Shown here piece by piece: positions 41,732 through 54,415 of a stretch of DNA of 64,000 nt. The notes under the pieces are model-generated. The model saw nothing but the letters and a program-made list of their open reading frames with translations. It did not search any database and was not told where the DNA came from. The position numbers were made by a program, and so were the translations under genes. Numbering within the stretch: position 1 is the first letter of the stretch; every line of letters begins with the position of its first letter. The stretch comes from Choanephora cucurbitarum (taxonomy: Eukaryota > Mucoromycota > Mucoromycetes > Mucorales > Choanephoraceae), in the NCBI GenBank assembly GCA_025331435.1, contig JAIWNI010000007.1, positions 62,001 through 126,000 of the forward strand. Reading direction: 5' to 3'.

Positions 41732-44481
41732 ATGAAGCTATCCCCATCTTCTTTTATATGTTTGAGCATTACACTTGTTGGACTGTTAAGGTCGATACAA
41801 CTCTATCTTTCTTCTACTCAAGATCTCAGAGTGGCCAATGAACAGGACCCTTGGTTCTTTAGGCAACCAAAAACTGATGTAGAACATAGTTTGACAGGAA
41901 AAGAATCAACACCGATCGGCAATCAACCTGAAAAGATCTTTTATTTTGTACAAGTGAGTGTCCTCAACAGCTTAAAGGCAATGGCTGACCTTTTTTGATT
42001 GCAATTCTTGACAGGTATCCGACTTGCATATATCCAAATTTCAACCAAAAGGACATACGATCCATTTCCTGCATTTCCTTCAGTCTGTACTTCCTCATTT
42101 AAAGTAAGTCTCTCTCTCTTATCTTATCCTATAGGTTGACTTATCAAAAGGTTAAACATCATAGACCAGAATTTGTGGTCATCACTGGCGATTTGATTGA
42201 TGCAAAAGATGCTACTAAAACTGTATCAGCACAGTATCGTGAAGAGTGGCAAGTGTATAGGGCAGCCATTGATCAGAGTGCTAATGGCACAGTTTGGTAC
42301 GATATGCGTGGTAATCATGATTGCTTTGATTTGACATCTTGGCAAGCAGAAAACAATTATTATCGTGAATTTGGTGAAAGTAGTCAACTGTTGAATGAAG
42401 GCAAAGGTGTCTATAGCTGGCAGATATCCAAACCTTTTGGTGAATACAATTTCGTAGCTGTTGATGCATGGTAAAACACGGGTTACTCTTTGATAGGGTT
42501 TGTTGCTTATATCTTTTGTCTATAGCCCTAAAAAGGGACCTTCTCGACCATTCAATTTCTTTGGTTATTTGACGACAAACACTATGAATCGATTGGCATC
42601 CAGTATCCTCTCTAAAACCTATAATCATACTTTCATGGTATGCCTTTTCTCTTTATTTTGTTATGGTCGATCTAATCTAACATTCTATAGTTTGGACATT
42701 ATCCAACCACCACATTGGTGCCTGGTGTATCTTCTGAAGGATATACTTTCAGCGATCTAGCTAATCGTTTCAGTATCTATTTCTGTGGACATCTACATCG
42801 ATTGACGGCAGGTAAGAAAACATAGAAAGGGTTTCCTTTTTTCTTGTTGTCATCTTATGTTTACTTTAAATAAGGACTTGGTGATGTCTTAAAGTCGTAC
42901 AATAGAGGCACTGATTCACTTGAATTGGAGTTATCCGATATGAAAGATCATGGCTCATATAGAATTGTGGCTATTGACCATGACTTGATATCATTTGTTG
43001 ATGTTGACTTGCCAATTGCAGACATCCCACCTGCAACTCAACTCATACCTTTGAACAGTAACGGAAAGATCATTTGGCCCCGAAAGCTCAAGACAGCACC
43101 TACCGTCTTGATCACCAATCCAAAGGACTCCAGATACACCTTACCTACTAAGGAACCATTGGCTTCATCTCACCACAGTAGCCATATTCGATTCTTAGTC
43201 TTTTCTGAATACGAACACAGTTTGCTCAAAGTGCGTCTCTTTGTCGATGACAAACATCATCCCTTTCCTGCTGAGTTTGTGGGCCATTCCTCCAACCTGC
43301 CTCTGTGGACCTCAGTATGGGAACCCAATGACTTTAATGATTTTGCAACACACACATTACGTGTTGAAGTGACGGCACCGAATGGCCAGATAGGCACGCA
43401 TCAAATCAGTTTCCGTATGGATAACATGCGTGTCAAGATTCAAGGTGGAGCAGGCGAATGGATCGTTTGGTCCGACATAGCCTCTCTCCTCCGTTTCCTG
43501 TCACTCTTTGCACTTGCTGCCATGCTGATGACTCTGATTGTGCCTAAAGTGTTTAATGATTATGAGCAGTATTCTGATCATGCCCATACACTCCGTGATC
43601 AACTGCTGCTTTGTATTCATGAGATTGATGCAGGTCTTAATCGGAGCATTTATGCAAACGTTCAACGGTACATCTATACCTGGACTCATCGCTTCTTGCA
43701 GTTTCCTGAAGTCCAGCCCAATGTATGGTATCTCTGTTTTGGCCTTCTCTTGTCTCTGTTGACCTTGCCCTGGTTCAAGACAGAATTGATACCATCTGGT
43801 CGAGAACAGGCTCAGAACATGGGCTATTTCTATCTCTGGGCACTTATGCTTGAACCAGGCAATCAATGGATACCTCTAGCAGATACATGGATGTATGCTA
43901 TCTTTGAAGTCACCTTCACAGTGGCTGTATTCATTCTCTATTTCGTCTGGAAATCAACGGATGCCTATCAACTCCATTGCAAAGGAAATCCAGAGGGCGG
44001 TTCAATTGAGTATCAAAATGTGTGCGATCGAATTTGGTTTCAGGTACTTGTTCTGATCTATTGGCTCTGGCGATTCAAAGGGCTGACTGAACTGGCTGTT
44101 TGGTATGGTGGCGCATGGCCCACTCTTGTGTTCAATGTGTTAGTATGGTGGTTGTTGGCCGTGTTGGTTGTGTTGATCATGGGCAAGCAGGGTATCATGT
44201 CTTATGTCAACAGTCATCGCCGCCGCCAAGCTGGAGCACAGCCAGTGAGTGCTCCCCTGGCTATCTGTTCAGCCTGCTGCAATGCTGTAGGAGACGTGTT
44301 ACAACATCCATCTGATACAAATTTGCAGGAGCTTGAGACAAGTAACAGTCAGCCTACACCCTTGACTGTGAGCACTTCTGAAGAAGAATCGAGACGTTTG
44401 ATTTATGATGAAAGTGGTAGCGATAGTTCGTCTACAGAAGCAAGAAGGGCTTTTAGGAGAAGTACATTAAAGAAAGACTAA
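41732..44481 (+). CDS. TMEM62: TMEM62-like membrane metallophosphatase
   Basis: Six exons (41732-41953, 42015-42103, 42135-42470, 42526-42637, 42691-42811, 42875-44481), phases closed, 828 aa. An N-terminal signal anchor (SSFICLSITLVGLLRSI) is followed by a lumenal or extracellular calcineurin-like phosphoesterase domain. All metal-site blocks are visible: VSDLHIS (D-x-H), VITGDLIDA (GDxxD), RGNHDCFD (GNHD), FGHYP and FCGHLHR. Next comes a beta domain (about residues 290-440). Then several membrane segments: LLRFLSLFALAAMLMTLIV, YLCFGLLLSLLTLPW, FEVTFTVAVFILYFVW, and the VFNVLVWWLLAVLVVLIMG pair. The cytosolic tail is Ser-rich. The architecture is that of TMEM62; its substrate is unknown. Promoter is shared with NOSIP (71 bp). 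Confidence 0.92.
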
Positions 44482-44863
44482 CCTACAATAAAAGAAGATA
44501 GCTTCTTGTTGACAACACTCTTCAGAATGAATTTTCTTGTCTCCTTTTTTTTTTCTATCTGGTTTTTTTTTTCGCATTGTTAAACAATACACAAGTCATT
44601 GCTTACTTCTAGTTTGGGACGCCTCTTGCATTAATATGAATCTTAAAATTGCAGTAATCAGGAGAACTTCTCTTCAAAAAAGGAAATACACACTTGTCGT
44701 TTTAGAAAGAACATTGGGCACCTTACTCCTTGAGCCATAGAAGATAGGGAGTGGTTCCGACAGTATAGTAACTGAAAAAAAAAAAAAGAGTTTATATGTA
44801 TAAGCTTTTCTCAACTTTTCTTTTTTTTTTTTTTTATTTTTGCCTCTATCATTGTTATTTCCA
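44482..44863. other. Intergenic region
   Basis: About 380 bp; the TMEM62 3' end with AATAAAAG after the stop, followed by T-rich promoter sequence. No gene supported. Confidence 0.5.
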
Positions 44864-46025
44864 ATGGGCTTTACGATCTCAACACCTAAAAGGACCTACC
44901 GAGATGAACGTATTCCACACGCATCCAACAAAATAATTCAATGGTTTAAATTAGATGAGTTTCAACCTGAAAGAGCCATGACATCTCATTTTATATCTTC
45001 CAAAACCCTTTTTCTGATCCGACTTGTTTTTGCGTTGTACAGTCTAGTCGTCTTATGGGTAGACATCATCTATACAGCACAAAAGAATGAAATCAAGCAC
45101 TTCTTTGTCTATTTTACGGATCTGACATTCATTGGTCTACATGCTTATTTGATTGTAATGGTCTTGTCTATTTTATTGTATGCATTTTACTTATTGTTAC
45201 TTAGACAACATGCATACATCATATAAAATATCTGAAATCAGGGAATTCCAAGAGCCTTGAGTCGTTTCTGAAGCAGCCATCTACACTGAATTATCTATAT
45301 GTCTATCTCTATCATTCTGTTATCACTTACAAGTAAGAAAGAAAGATGTCGTTTTGTAAGAAAAGACAACATTGACCAGTTTGTTTCTGATCTACAGTAT
45401 CTTGACTCCAGTTGTCTTTTGGGCATTGTTAGCTAAAGAAAGGTTGTTTGAAGGTAAGCGTTTAAGAAAGACCTCTTTATTGATAGTAACTTTCTTTTTT
45501 TTGCTATTAGCTCATTTGTCATCTATTGATTTTTGGATTAGCATTTCCTTACATACAGTTACATTATGCATCCTTATGATAGAAGTTTTACTGAACCGTA
45601 TGCTTGTCAATACAAAACTTGTGTTGCTTGTGTTTATCACTCTGTTGGTCTATATGGGACTTGTTTTTATTGTTTTTGCAAAGTAAGCTATCCATTTTCT
45701 TTACTGTCTCTGTTGAAGAAAATGAACCCTTTTTTTATATTATAGTGAACATTGGTGGGTCTATCCTTTCCTTGATTGGAGTGCAGGACCTGGTGTGATT
45801 GTATGGTACTTGTTAGTATCACTCCTTACCATTCTGTGTTTCTTTTTTCAACTTGGTCTGCACTCTCTTCGCGACAAACTCGTCGAATGCTGGACAACAT
45901 GCTCTAAAAATGAATCAGTATCCTCTACTTTCAATCATTGGGAGCCAGCGATTGATCAATCTTCAGGCTTCCAACCTCTTTCAAGTTCAATTCTTTTGGA
46001 AAGTACAGTTGAACCCATCAAATAA
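44864..46025 (+). CDS. Multi-pass membrane protein resembling the rolling stone / FAR-17a-AIG1 families
   Basis: Five exons (44864-45154, 45205-45332, 45398-45453, 45511-45682, 45746-46025), phases closed, 308 aa. Six or seven membrane segments: TLFLIRLVFALYSLVVLWVD, FFVYFTDLTFIGLHAYLIT, LNYLYVYLYHSVITYNILTP plus VVFWALLA, SLHTVTLCILMIEVLLNRM, LVLLVFITLLVYMGLVFIVF and VIVWYLLVSLLTILCFFF. The order (Arg-rich entry, FVYFTDLTF, a conserved SxHTV, EVLLNRM, WWVYPFLDW) is like the rolling stone family in animals and its fungal relatives, and like FAR-17a/AIG1 lipid hydrolases. I could not decide between them. The C-terminus is a polar cytosolic tail. Exon 1 to 2 was joined at GTAATG...TTAG, since reading through gives an immediate stop. 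Confidence 0.75.
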
Positions 46026-46048
46026 ACAATACGTATATCATAAAGAAG

Positions 46049-47874
46049 TTACATGGTCTTTTTATTGTAAGCAGCTAAAATGACTGGGCTGGCTTTTCTA
46101 AACCATCTTCTTCGTCTTGTTAGTGCTTTTGTGTTGGCTTCGTTGGATCGGTTGTTGACCAAATCTGGATTTCCTTGAGGGTTCTGCCAGCGATGATCTG
46201 AATAAACCCAACCATTCTCATCACATTCAATTAGATTCACTATAAAAAAAACAGTGTTAAGTAAACAAGAAAATGCACACATTAGGCAGGTATGTCTCTA
46301 ACCTATATTCAATACATCATCTGTCCAAGGACCTGTTGTGTCTAATTGCCATTCACTTCCAGTTTCCCAGATATAATGAGCAGGTGGTGGCATGTCATCC
46401 TTTGATGGTAAAGGTTCTAATCCAGTAATGTTAGACCAAGCAGATCGCTCTGATCGCAACATCTAATGATAGAAAATTGATTTGTGTAAGGACTTTGCTT
46501 AAACTCCCTTTTTCTTTTCTTTACTTGAGATGTATAGCCTGTGCTTGCCCACCAACGCTGATTCTCATAAACAGAAACCTCCATTGGCCTTCTCTCGATC
46601 GCTTTATCTTTGTTTGTCATCAACCGTTGTCCCAGATCAGCTATTGTCTGTACCACTTCTACACCAAAGAGTAACAAAGCTTCAATCGAACCACCAATCC
46701 ATGTTCTATTGCACAAGATCATCAAGCCAATCATCATGATCAACCATTTGCCGAAATAGGCAAAGGCAAGCGAAACAAATAGACTGGATACCAAGAGGAT
46801 ACGATAGGTAGTTCCATCTAATGTGATATGTTGCAAGTGATAGACCATATTATCATACAGTCGAATCAGAAACATAAAAGCATACTGCATATGCCCCAAA
46901 TTTGTATAATATTCAGTCGTGTTTTCATCAAACCGAGGAAAGAGAACTAAAGATGCATTTTGTTGTCGAATGCCTACTATCTTATAGAGTAAGCCAATCA
47001 ATAAAGGTGGTAATATCAAGCTCACTCTGATGTCGATACCTAAAAGAGATATACATAAAATCAGAAGGGTTATCTATTAAAAAAAAGGAGAGAGCAGCTT
47101 ACATATTGAAATCCATAATAAACAGACCAACATAGAATGTATCTTATTCTTCCAACTATAGACATCATAAATAAAAGATCCAACATAAAAAAAAGCTTTG
47201 GACCGTGCTACTAGACGGGTAAATGCCTTGGCTGTTGCATGTGGACTCATAGTGTCTGTACTGCTTAACTTGAGTGACTGTAATTGATGTTGTAGTGATT
47301 TACGATAGGACGTATTCAGTGAATGTTTACTGCTTCTTGAATAAGGTTCATGTGAATTGTTGATTGTTTGTGTGCCTGATGTAGGTGATTTTAATGGCTC
47401 GTCTAATTTACGATTAACTAGATCGATGCGGCCTGAATGTTTTCGACTGTTGCTGCCTGTACTCATGTTATCGTCTAGTGTGTTTGAGTTATGGCGTTCA
47501 AGTGAGTGTCGATTGGCAACAGAATGAACTGAATATTTCGAAACAGATTCTGCTTCTGAGTCTGTAATAGAGAGTGAATCAGGACTATAGCGTCTGGCTG
47601 GGCGACATTGAATCACCATATCACTACAGGCAATATGACAATTGTATCCACATTCTATAGTTGTTTTAAAAAAAAAAGAAAAGAAAAGTCAACCTCGTCT
47701 GCTAAAAGAGAGTAGAGAGAGTGTAGAGCGAGAGAGCTTATTGAGCATGATACCTGTGCACTGAGCACCCTGTCTTCCTGAACCCCATAAAAGCTTGCCA
47801 CAATAGTCACAATAAACAAGACCTTGGAAGTTTTTTTCTTTAAAGACATGGTATTTTATTGCTGTTGAAGGCAT
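46049..47874 (-). CDS. C1 zinc-finger plus Pex24/Pex30-type membrane and dysferlin-domain protein
   Basis: Five exons (47874-47754, 47654-47103, 47039-46525, 46462-46303, 46239-46049), phases closed, 512 aa from the ATG at 47874 (an ATG at 47892 would add six residues). The N-terminus is a C1 domain: YHVFKEKNFQGLVYCDYCGK, LLWGSGRQGAQCTECGYNCH, IACSDMV, with the expected His and Cys spacing. A Ser-rich linker follows (~60-200). Next is a membrane/reticulon-like region (RVSLILPPLLIGLLYKIVG, LLVSSLFVSLAFAYFGKWLI, MMIGLMILCNRTWIGGSIEA). A dysferlin-type tail follows (VSVYENQRWWASTGYTSQ, RSAWSNITGLEPLPSKDDM, ENGWVYSDHRWQNPQGNP, TRRRRWFRKA). The latter half matches the Pex28-32/Pex24 peroxin family of ER-peroxisome contacts. 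The C1 domain is an unusual addition. Confidence 0.85.
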
Positions 47875-48056
47875 GATGAAAATATGATACAAATAAATGT
47901 ATGTATTTACACTTGTTATTTGTAAGAATATATAGAAAAAAAGAGAAAGAGAGAAAAAATACGAAAGAAAAAAAAATTATTCAAGGTTGCACGTGAATGT
48001 CCAAGAGTGAGATGCCTCTAACGAAATTAAGGGTATAACATAATAAAAGAAAAAAT

Positions 48057-49580
48057 CTAAAAGAAAGCAGTGATGGCAGTATAAGTCATGATAATAGCAC
48101 CAAAGATAACAAGGACAACAGACGCAATATCGAACCATACAGTACTCTTTGGTTGAATCTTGGGCAGGGCTGAGTCTAAGATAGGTTCAGCTTCTTCAAG
48201 TCTGGCCTGTCCGAGCCATGTAGGATGAAAGACGACAATATAAGCAAGCCCGGGAATAATGTAGGCTAGGAAAGAGGAAGCAATACCTCCGACAATCGAG
48301 TACACTTTTCCTAATGAATGAATTTGTACGCCAAACATTAAGAACACAGTAAACAATATGACGGTGACACTGTAATGCTCCAACGAAGTAGGCTGACGAT
48401 CTCCACTTTCAAATCCAATTGTCTTTTGTACAGCATCTCGAGCAGGGTAGAATGCCATACTGTATGTAAAGGTTAGCCTCTTTATAGGTTTATAGTATTG
48501 TTTCTACTTACGGAACAGTCAAGATCATAGAGAGACCAAGAGCCAATCGACCAACGTTGATGACAGGATCATCAGCAGGGAAACAACTAAAGATGTTTGA
48601 AGTGACGTCCTTTCCGAAACTGAGATAACCAATAGCAGCAAACAAGATAGAAATAGTCCAGCTGAGGACAGTTGAGATAGCAGAAGATGCCTTCCAAGAA
48701 GGTAAAGACTGGTTCTTTTGAGAGAGATAGTTGGAGAAGGCTACTTGAGTGCAGACAAAGGCAAAAGACATGATACCCATGGCAGCAATAGGATCTTTGC
48801 CAACCACGAAAAGAGGAGCATCATGATATGGAGCATAAGCAGGAGCACGAATCAAGACGGAGATGATCATGACAGGCAACAGAAGAACAGAAAAGGCCGA
48901 CCATTTTGCAAGAGCGCCAATCGATCTAAATAGATTCAAGGGGAAAATCTTGAAGATCTGTTTGAGTACTACTCTTTTGGTGATACAGAAAAAACAAAGG
49001 AACTTACAATAAACACAGACACAAGAATAGTAACAAGCTGTCTATCAGCCAATAATGGATACTGAGGCAAATAGAGACCCAAGAGAACAGGGATAGTATC
49101 AGCAACCACTAATAAAAAAAAATGTTTGAATCTGGTTGATATTTAAAGAGAAAGATGAAACTTACAGATGAAGTAACTGATCACACTACCTGCGCTTTGA
49201 ACAAAAAGCATCAGGTTTAATGTATGATAGCCAAACTGACCCATAGCCACTTTAGAGAGCGATGGGAAATCAAACACTTGAATTTTCTGACCAGTCAAGA
49301 CCATCAGATAGACAGCAAAGAAGGTCAGAATGCCAACAAAGACAGAGACAGAGATACCAAGGGTAAAACCGGACATGAGCAATGCAAATGGCAAGCCAAT
49401 GACACCAGATCCAACAGTAGCATTGACAATGTTCAGTGATACCTCAAATACAGATCTTGTACCATATCCAGGTCTGCTGGACTGTAACATATCGAAATCT
49501 TCAATTGTTTCAACCACAGGAGAAGGTAAAGAGCCATAACCGGCTAATCTTTCTGTATCCTTTGTTACAGTCTGAGTCAT
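48057..49580 (-). CDS. Amino-acid/auxin permease family transporter (SLC38/AVT-like)
   Basis: Four exons (49580-49166, 49108-49008, 48948-48512, 48459-48057), phases closed, 451 aa. A short hydrophilic N-terminus leads to about 11 membrane segments, beginning SVFEVSLNIVNATVGSGVIG. The unwound first-segment motif (NxxxGSGVIGLP) is typical of AAAP transporters of the SLC38 and vacuolar AVT type. Other marks are IMSFAFVCTQVAFSNYLSQ, ISILFAAIGYLSFGKDVTSN and MAFYPARDAVQ. It is expected to move neutral amino acids across the vacuolar or plasma membrane with protons; substrate and location are not visible. Exon 3 uses the acceptor CTTCAAG (giving IFPLNLFRSIGALAKW), since the next AG shifts the frame. 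Confidence 0.9.
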
Positions 49581-50063
49581 ACAGTTAGAAAAAAAAAAGA
49601 AAAAAAAAAAAAGAAAATGTGAGATAGAGAGAAGAAAAGGGAAAGAAAAAAAGGGAATTAGACAGCCTTCTTTATTTTATAGTCAAGATCGGAGAAGTAA
49701 AAAAAAAATGATGTTGATTGCGTGATTCCTTACGAAGTTATTGTTACTTCTCAAACCACAGACAAGTTGAACACAAACAAAAGCAACTGTGTCAACATTG
49801 AAACTCGGATCAAACAATCTCCGTGTAATTGTAAGAGAACCTATAAGGTAGCTGTAATTCACATTTTTGCCTTTTCTGTCTTGTTTTCTTTATTTTGCAA
49901 GTAAAATACATAGGGTTTATTTATAAGGGTAATAATGTGCATGCATAATCTATTCAAGAAAGACAATAAGCATAAGCATAAATAAAAATAAAGGAGAAAG
50001 GGGAGGGGCATATTTAGTGTTTTGTTTCGTTGACAGCAATGAACGATCTGATTGGTCCAACTA
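49581..50063. other. Intergenic region
   Basis: About 480 bp between the transporter start and the 3' end of the GATA factor. A/G-rich tract near 49590-49650. A 60-residue ORF on the plus strand (49722-49904) has no coding character. Confidence 0.5.
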
Positions 50064-51908
50064 TTAATTATCGAGTGAGTTATTAAATGAAAATGATTGT
50101 TGCTGCAATGATGGATTAGTAGGCATGGATGGATGAAATGAAGGCTGAGAGAGGGTATTGTCTGGCTTTTGTTCTTTCATACGTTGTTTGTTGGCCGCAT
50201 GATAGTTGGCAGCAGAGGCAACAAGGGGCAATAGTTCAACAGGCAAACTATTCAAATGAATCCCAACTGACTCTAAAATGGCAGTGACAGCTGCATTGGT
50301 TGCATTATCAGTAGGTACTTCCATAGACGAGTTGAGTGTCTCTGATGAATGAGGAAATGGAATTGGAGCACCATAAGAAGATGAAGCAGAGGGTTTCATA
50401 GGAGAAGAATGAGTGGCGGTGGGAACAATGTCAGATGTACGCCTTTGTCGTTTACTTGTTGCTTTCATTGGTATCAAAGGTCGATTATTACTGCCAGCAG
50501 AATATGGGTGATGAGGAGCAATATGAACAGTGTTTCTTCTGTCGAGTGAAGGACGAGAGCCATCTTGCTTCTGTTCAATAGGCTCTAAAGGATAACACGG
50601 CTGTTTCTTGATGGCCTTGACTTGAACAGATGACTTTGACTGAGTCATGGGTGTGGTAGTACTACGGTTACGTTTCTTGATGATGTCTGTCTTTAGACTG
50701 AGTGGTCGAACAGCACCATGTAGTTTGAGAAACAGACCACAGGCATTACAGAGAGGGTTTCCCTGAGGATCACGTCGCCATAGTGGAGTGGTGGTTGTTT
50801 GGCAGTTATGGCATTGTGTCTTGTTTGCGTTGTTGGATGCCTTGTTGGATTGACGAGAGACAGAAGTCCTGTTTCGTTTGTGCTTGTTGGCTTGTCTTGA
50901 TACCATATCATCTTCGTCTTCATCATGACTATCAGAACTCGATAGGGAGTGAGGGGAAGCAATTGAATGGGGCGATGAAGAAGCTGATTCTGCTGTGGTA
51001 GAGGATGAGAGATAGGCTGGTTGTAGAGGCATAAGGACTTGAGGATGATGATCTGTCATAGGCAGTTCATGACTGTTTTGTCCTTGCTGATAGTAAACAT
51101 GAAGCATTTCTTCAAAGCTAAGGCTACCAGGATGAGCCATGAATGGGTTGATGCCTGTAGGTGTGGATGCTCCTGTATTCAATTGAGAAGTTGTGTGCAG
51201 AGGATCCATGGGTGACCCAGGTAGTGAATGTTGGTTAGGGTGAATGCCGAAATAGAATGAGTTGGCAGAAGATGAAAGTGGAGGAGATGATGGGTGATAG
51301 TGCTGAAGAAGAGAAGGTGTGTTAGCACCACTTCTGTCATTTGTGTGAAATGAAGGGAAATCATTCATATAGTCATGTTGAGTAGGTATAAAATAAGTAT
51401 GAGAAGGTAGAGACTGGCTTAATCGCTGCATATCATCTTCGTCCATTTGGCTGGTTTCTGCATCAAATGAGCATTGGTTGAGGTGGTCTTTATTGTCACT
51501 TGAATCCAGTGTATCTCTGCTGACAGGCTAAAATAAAGAAAGGTGAGCTAACCTAATTCAATTTCTTTCTTTTTTTTAACTTACAGTAGAAGCATCTCTT
51601 GACTGTTGTGATAAATCTAGATCCATCGCTTCTTCAGCTAACTTCTTCTTGGTGAGTGTCATGGCCATCATTCTCCAGGTTAGATTCTCCATACGAGAAC
51701 CATTAGGCAGTGAATCTTTGGCTTTTGTGTACATTCTCCATACTTTGCTTGCTAATGGATCTTTTTTTTCATCTTCATCAGAGTTGGTATTGTCCATGTC
51801 TTTTTCGATAGTCTCAGCTGAATCTTCTTGTTGGGTTGGAAATAGAGAATCAGAGAGTAGTTGATTTACAATAGTAGGAAGTTTTTGATTTGAAGTGTTG
51901 AGTGACAT
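50064..51908 (-). CDS. AREA: GATA transcription factor of the AreA/NIT2/Gln3 nitrogen-regulator type
   Basis: Two exons (51908-51585, 51527-50064), 595 aa. The N-terminal exon holds the AreA-specific conserved block ([39 protein letters not shown]; AreA_N/DUF1752 type). A low-complexity Ser/His/Pro/Gln region follows. The single GATA zinc finger is at residues ~347-371 ([20 protein letters not shown] then [20 protein letters not shown] and [10 protein letters not shown]), of the fungal 17-residue-loop class IVa. The basic tail suggests nuclear localisation. The C-terminus ([10 protein letters not shown]) lacks a recognisable Nmr-binding end. It likely controls nitrogen catabolite genes. It is divergent from the molybdenum cofactor gene over 2.5 kb. 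Confidence 0.92.
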
Positions 51909-54415
51909 GTTATGATTGGCAACAGAAAGAAATGGTTTCCATGGAAATATATTACAAAGAAGAGAGAGAGAGTTTATTCTTTTAAAGGCCAAATCAAAAT
52001 AGAATAAAAGAGATAAGAAAGAGAAAGAGAGAGAGAGATTCTATTAAAAAGAACTTAACGCGATCTTTCTTTTTAGTATGACAAACACATTTTGGAAGGT
52101 TGTCTGGAGCTGGATCGCTGGTCGAATCAAGGCAACCGCAAATTGCCTTATTTGTTACTTCTCATGCCATTATCGCATGTGACTGGTCGATACTATTTTA
52201 ACTTATCTTTTTTTTATTATATATAATACATCAACTGTCATTTCTTACTGTGTGATTTCTATCAACATACAACATCCCATCATCTATACCTTGAAATCAC
52301 CAGTCTTTTCATAATGTATCCTATAATGACAGAATAACGATAATAACAAAAAAAGTTAGAATACATAAAAATGAAAAAGTTGTCAAATAGCCAGTTAGCT
52401 CCAAGGCATCATTTCAAATAACTTTGTAAGTATAAAGGATGGAAGAAAAGAGCGTAACCCGGTCATTTCCGATACAGAAATTGTGCGTCATGTTGGTTAG
52501 TTGTTACCAATGCACTTTCTATCTCGACAAATGTGCTTTCTTGCTTTTATTTCTTTTTATGGTATTATAGAAAAAAGATAACCTGTTTATCTTTGTTTTT
52601 CTTCATTTTGATTGATAAGATGACATCGAATTCATTCTTACTTAAAGTTTAAGGAACCCAGTCATATTTATATATATATATAGCATATTCGAAAAAGGGC
52701 TTATTTCACTAATGGATTAAGATTCCTTATCTCTTTGATTCCTATATATAGTAATTTATTTGAGTTTCTTTTTTCCGATCTTTAACCTTCTTTTTAAGTA
52801 TCCGCGATTGTGACATGTGCCTTTAACGATGAATGCTATTGTTGTTATCACTTACGTAATATTGATAACTTTTTTTCCCTTTTTGGACAAAAGCATTCAT
52901 TATTTAATCAAGAAATAAAATTCAAATGGTAAAGTAACTTCTTTAGTCTACTTTTGCAACCATTCTAATAAGTAATGTGACTGACAACCATCCTCCTCAG
53001 TTTCCATATATATCTGCTCTTGACTGTAGATCAATAGGATAGAGCCTAAAGAGGAGACATAGAGAGCACCATTGATATCTCCTTATTTCCTTCAGTGCAA
53101 TAACAGCAATTGATCTAGTGAAAGCCAATAGCTATATTCATCTATCAAACATCATATTTTGCTATAACAGACAAGAGTAATTTATGGTGCTTGCATCACA
53201 CTGATATGTTATCTCTACTTGTGTTTCAACTGTCAAAAGCACAAGAGACAGTTGCTTGCACCTGATAACTGCTAGATCGCCCATCAACGTCGAAATCCAA
53301 TTGGTATTCATAGGTGTTATTTCTATGAATTGCCTGCTATCGAGAAAAATGTGTCTTCACTATGAAGGCAGTGAAGGCCTCTGTCTGATCTGTTGGCGGG
53401 CTATTGTCCTTATTTAGGCATCTTCGCATTCTCGTTCTATATCAAGACTAGGCGACCATACCAACCTTTAATGCATAAAGCTTCTTTTTTTTTTACTGAA
53501 TTTAGCAACTGATAATCTCAACACAACCAATGTCGTTCTTGTACACCAAACAACTTGCCTCTTCTTTTTTTTTTGTCACCTAATTAAATGCTTGGCACAC
53601 AAATGAACTAGAACAGTCAAAAAATAATTAGCCTACTTTCAGTTCTTTTGCCTTTTTGATCTAACAAAAAGGGGTCTGATCACGCTAAATTTTAAGATAA
53701 AGTTTGGCGTAAGAATCCTATAATTTGATTGGCTATGACTTATTATACAGTTTGTCACAATTGGTCATTGTTCAGTGTAGGTCTTTCTCAAACTATCCGT
53801 GGCTTTTTTCTGTACTTGTGTTGTCTAATAAGCCAATATTGGGTATTCTAAGGACACTCATCTCTTTCGTTTTAAAATATCTTCTTCTCTTTAGAAAAGG
53901 ATACAAATTCTATAATGAAGATTGTGATCACGTACAACTGAGCCCTTGACTTATCATGTGTAACTGAATGCGGCATTCAAATGAGTGAGACAAGACGCGC
54001 CTTGTTGGTGCATATCTGGCTATTAGATTGAGACAAGAATTGGGAATAGAAAGATGTAGTTGTGAGACTAAAAAAAAAAAGATCAATTAGGACTACAGGC
54101 ATTTAGAGAATAAAACTAGAATGATCATAGAAGATGTCTCCGCATTACAAATGTACTTTTATCGCAAAAGTCAATAGACACTCTTTTTTTTTTCTCACAT
54201 AGAAGAAAAGAGGCAATGATGAATCTGTTTTTATGCGGCATGATTCAGGTCATTGCTTCCTTTAGATGTTCATGCCTATCAAGCTAAATTATGCAACAAA
54301 TTGCATTCTTGTGCAACATCCTTCGTTTCATTTTTGTCCTTGAAAAAAAAAAGGGCGTCAGGAAATCACTGCTTGACACTTCTTTTTTATTCTTTTCATT
54401 ATTGCAAACCATACA
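51909..54415. other. Large divergent intergenic region
   Basis: About 2.5 kb between the AreA-like and gephyrin-like starts. It contains around ten GATAA/TTATC sites, which is about what base composition predicts, and T/A tracts. No gene, repeat end or RNA gene recognised; ORFs such as 53725-53949 lack signal. It probably holds the AreA promoter and 5' leader. Confidence 0.5.

Noticed and set aside
53725..53949. 74-residue plus-strand ORF in the AreA-gephyrin spacer
   Set aside because: Hydrophobic low-information sequence without a family; no transcript features.
51909..54415. Cluster of about ten GATAA/TTATC motifs in the AreA-gephyrin spacer
   Set aside because: Roughly the number expected from the base composition of 2.5 kb; not evidence of autoregulation.
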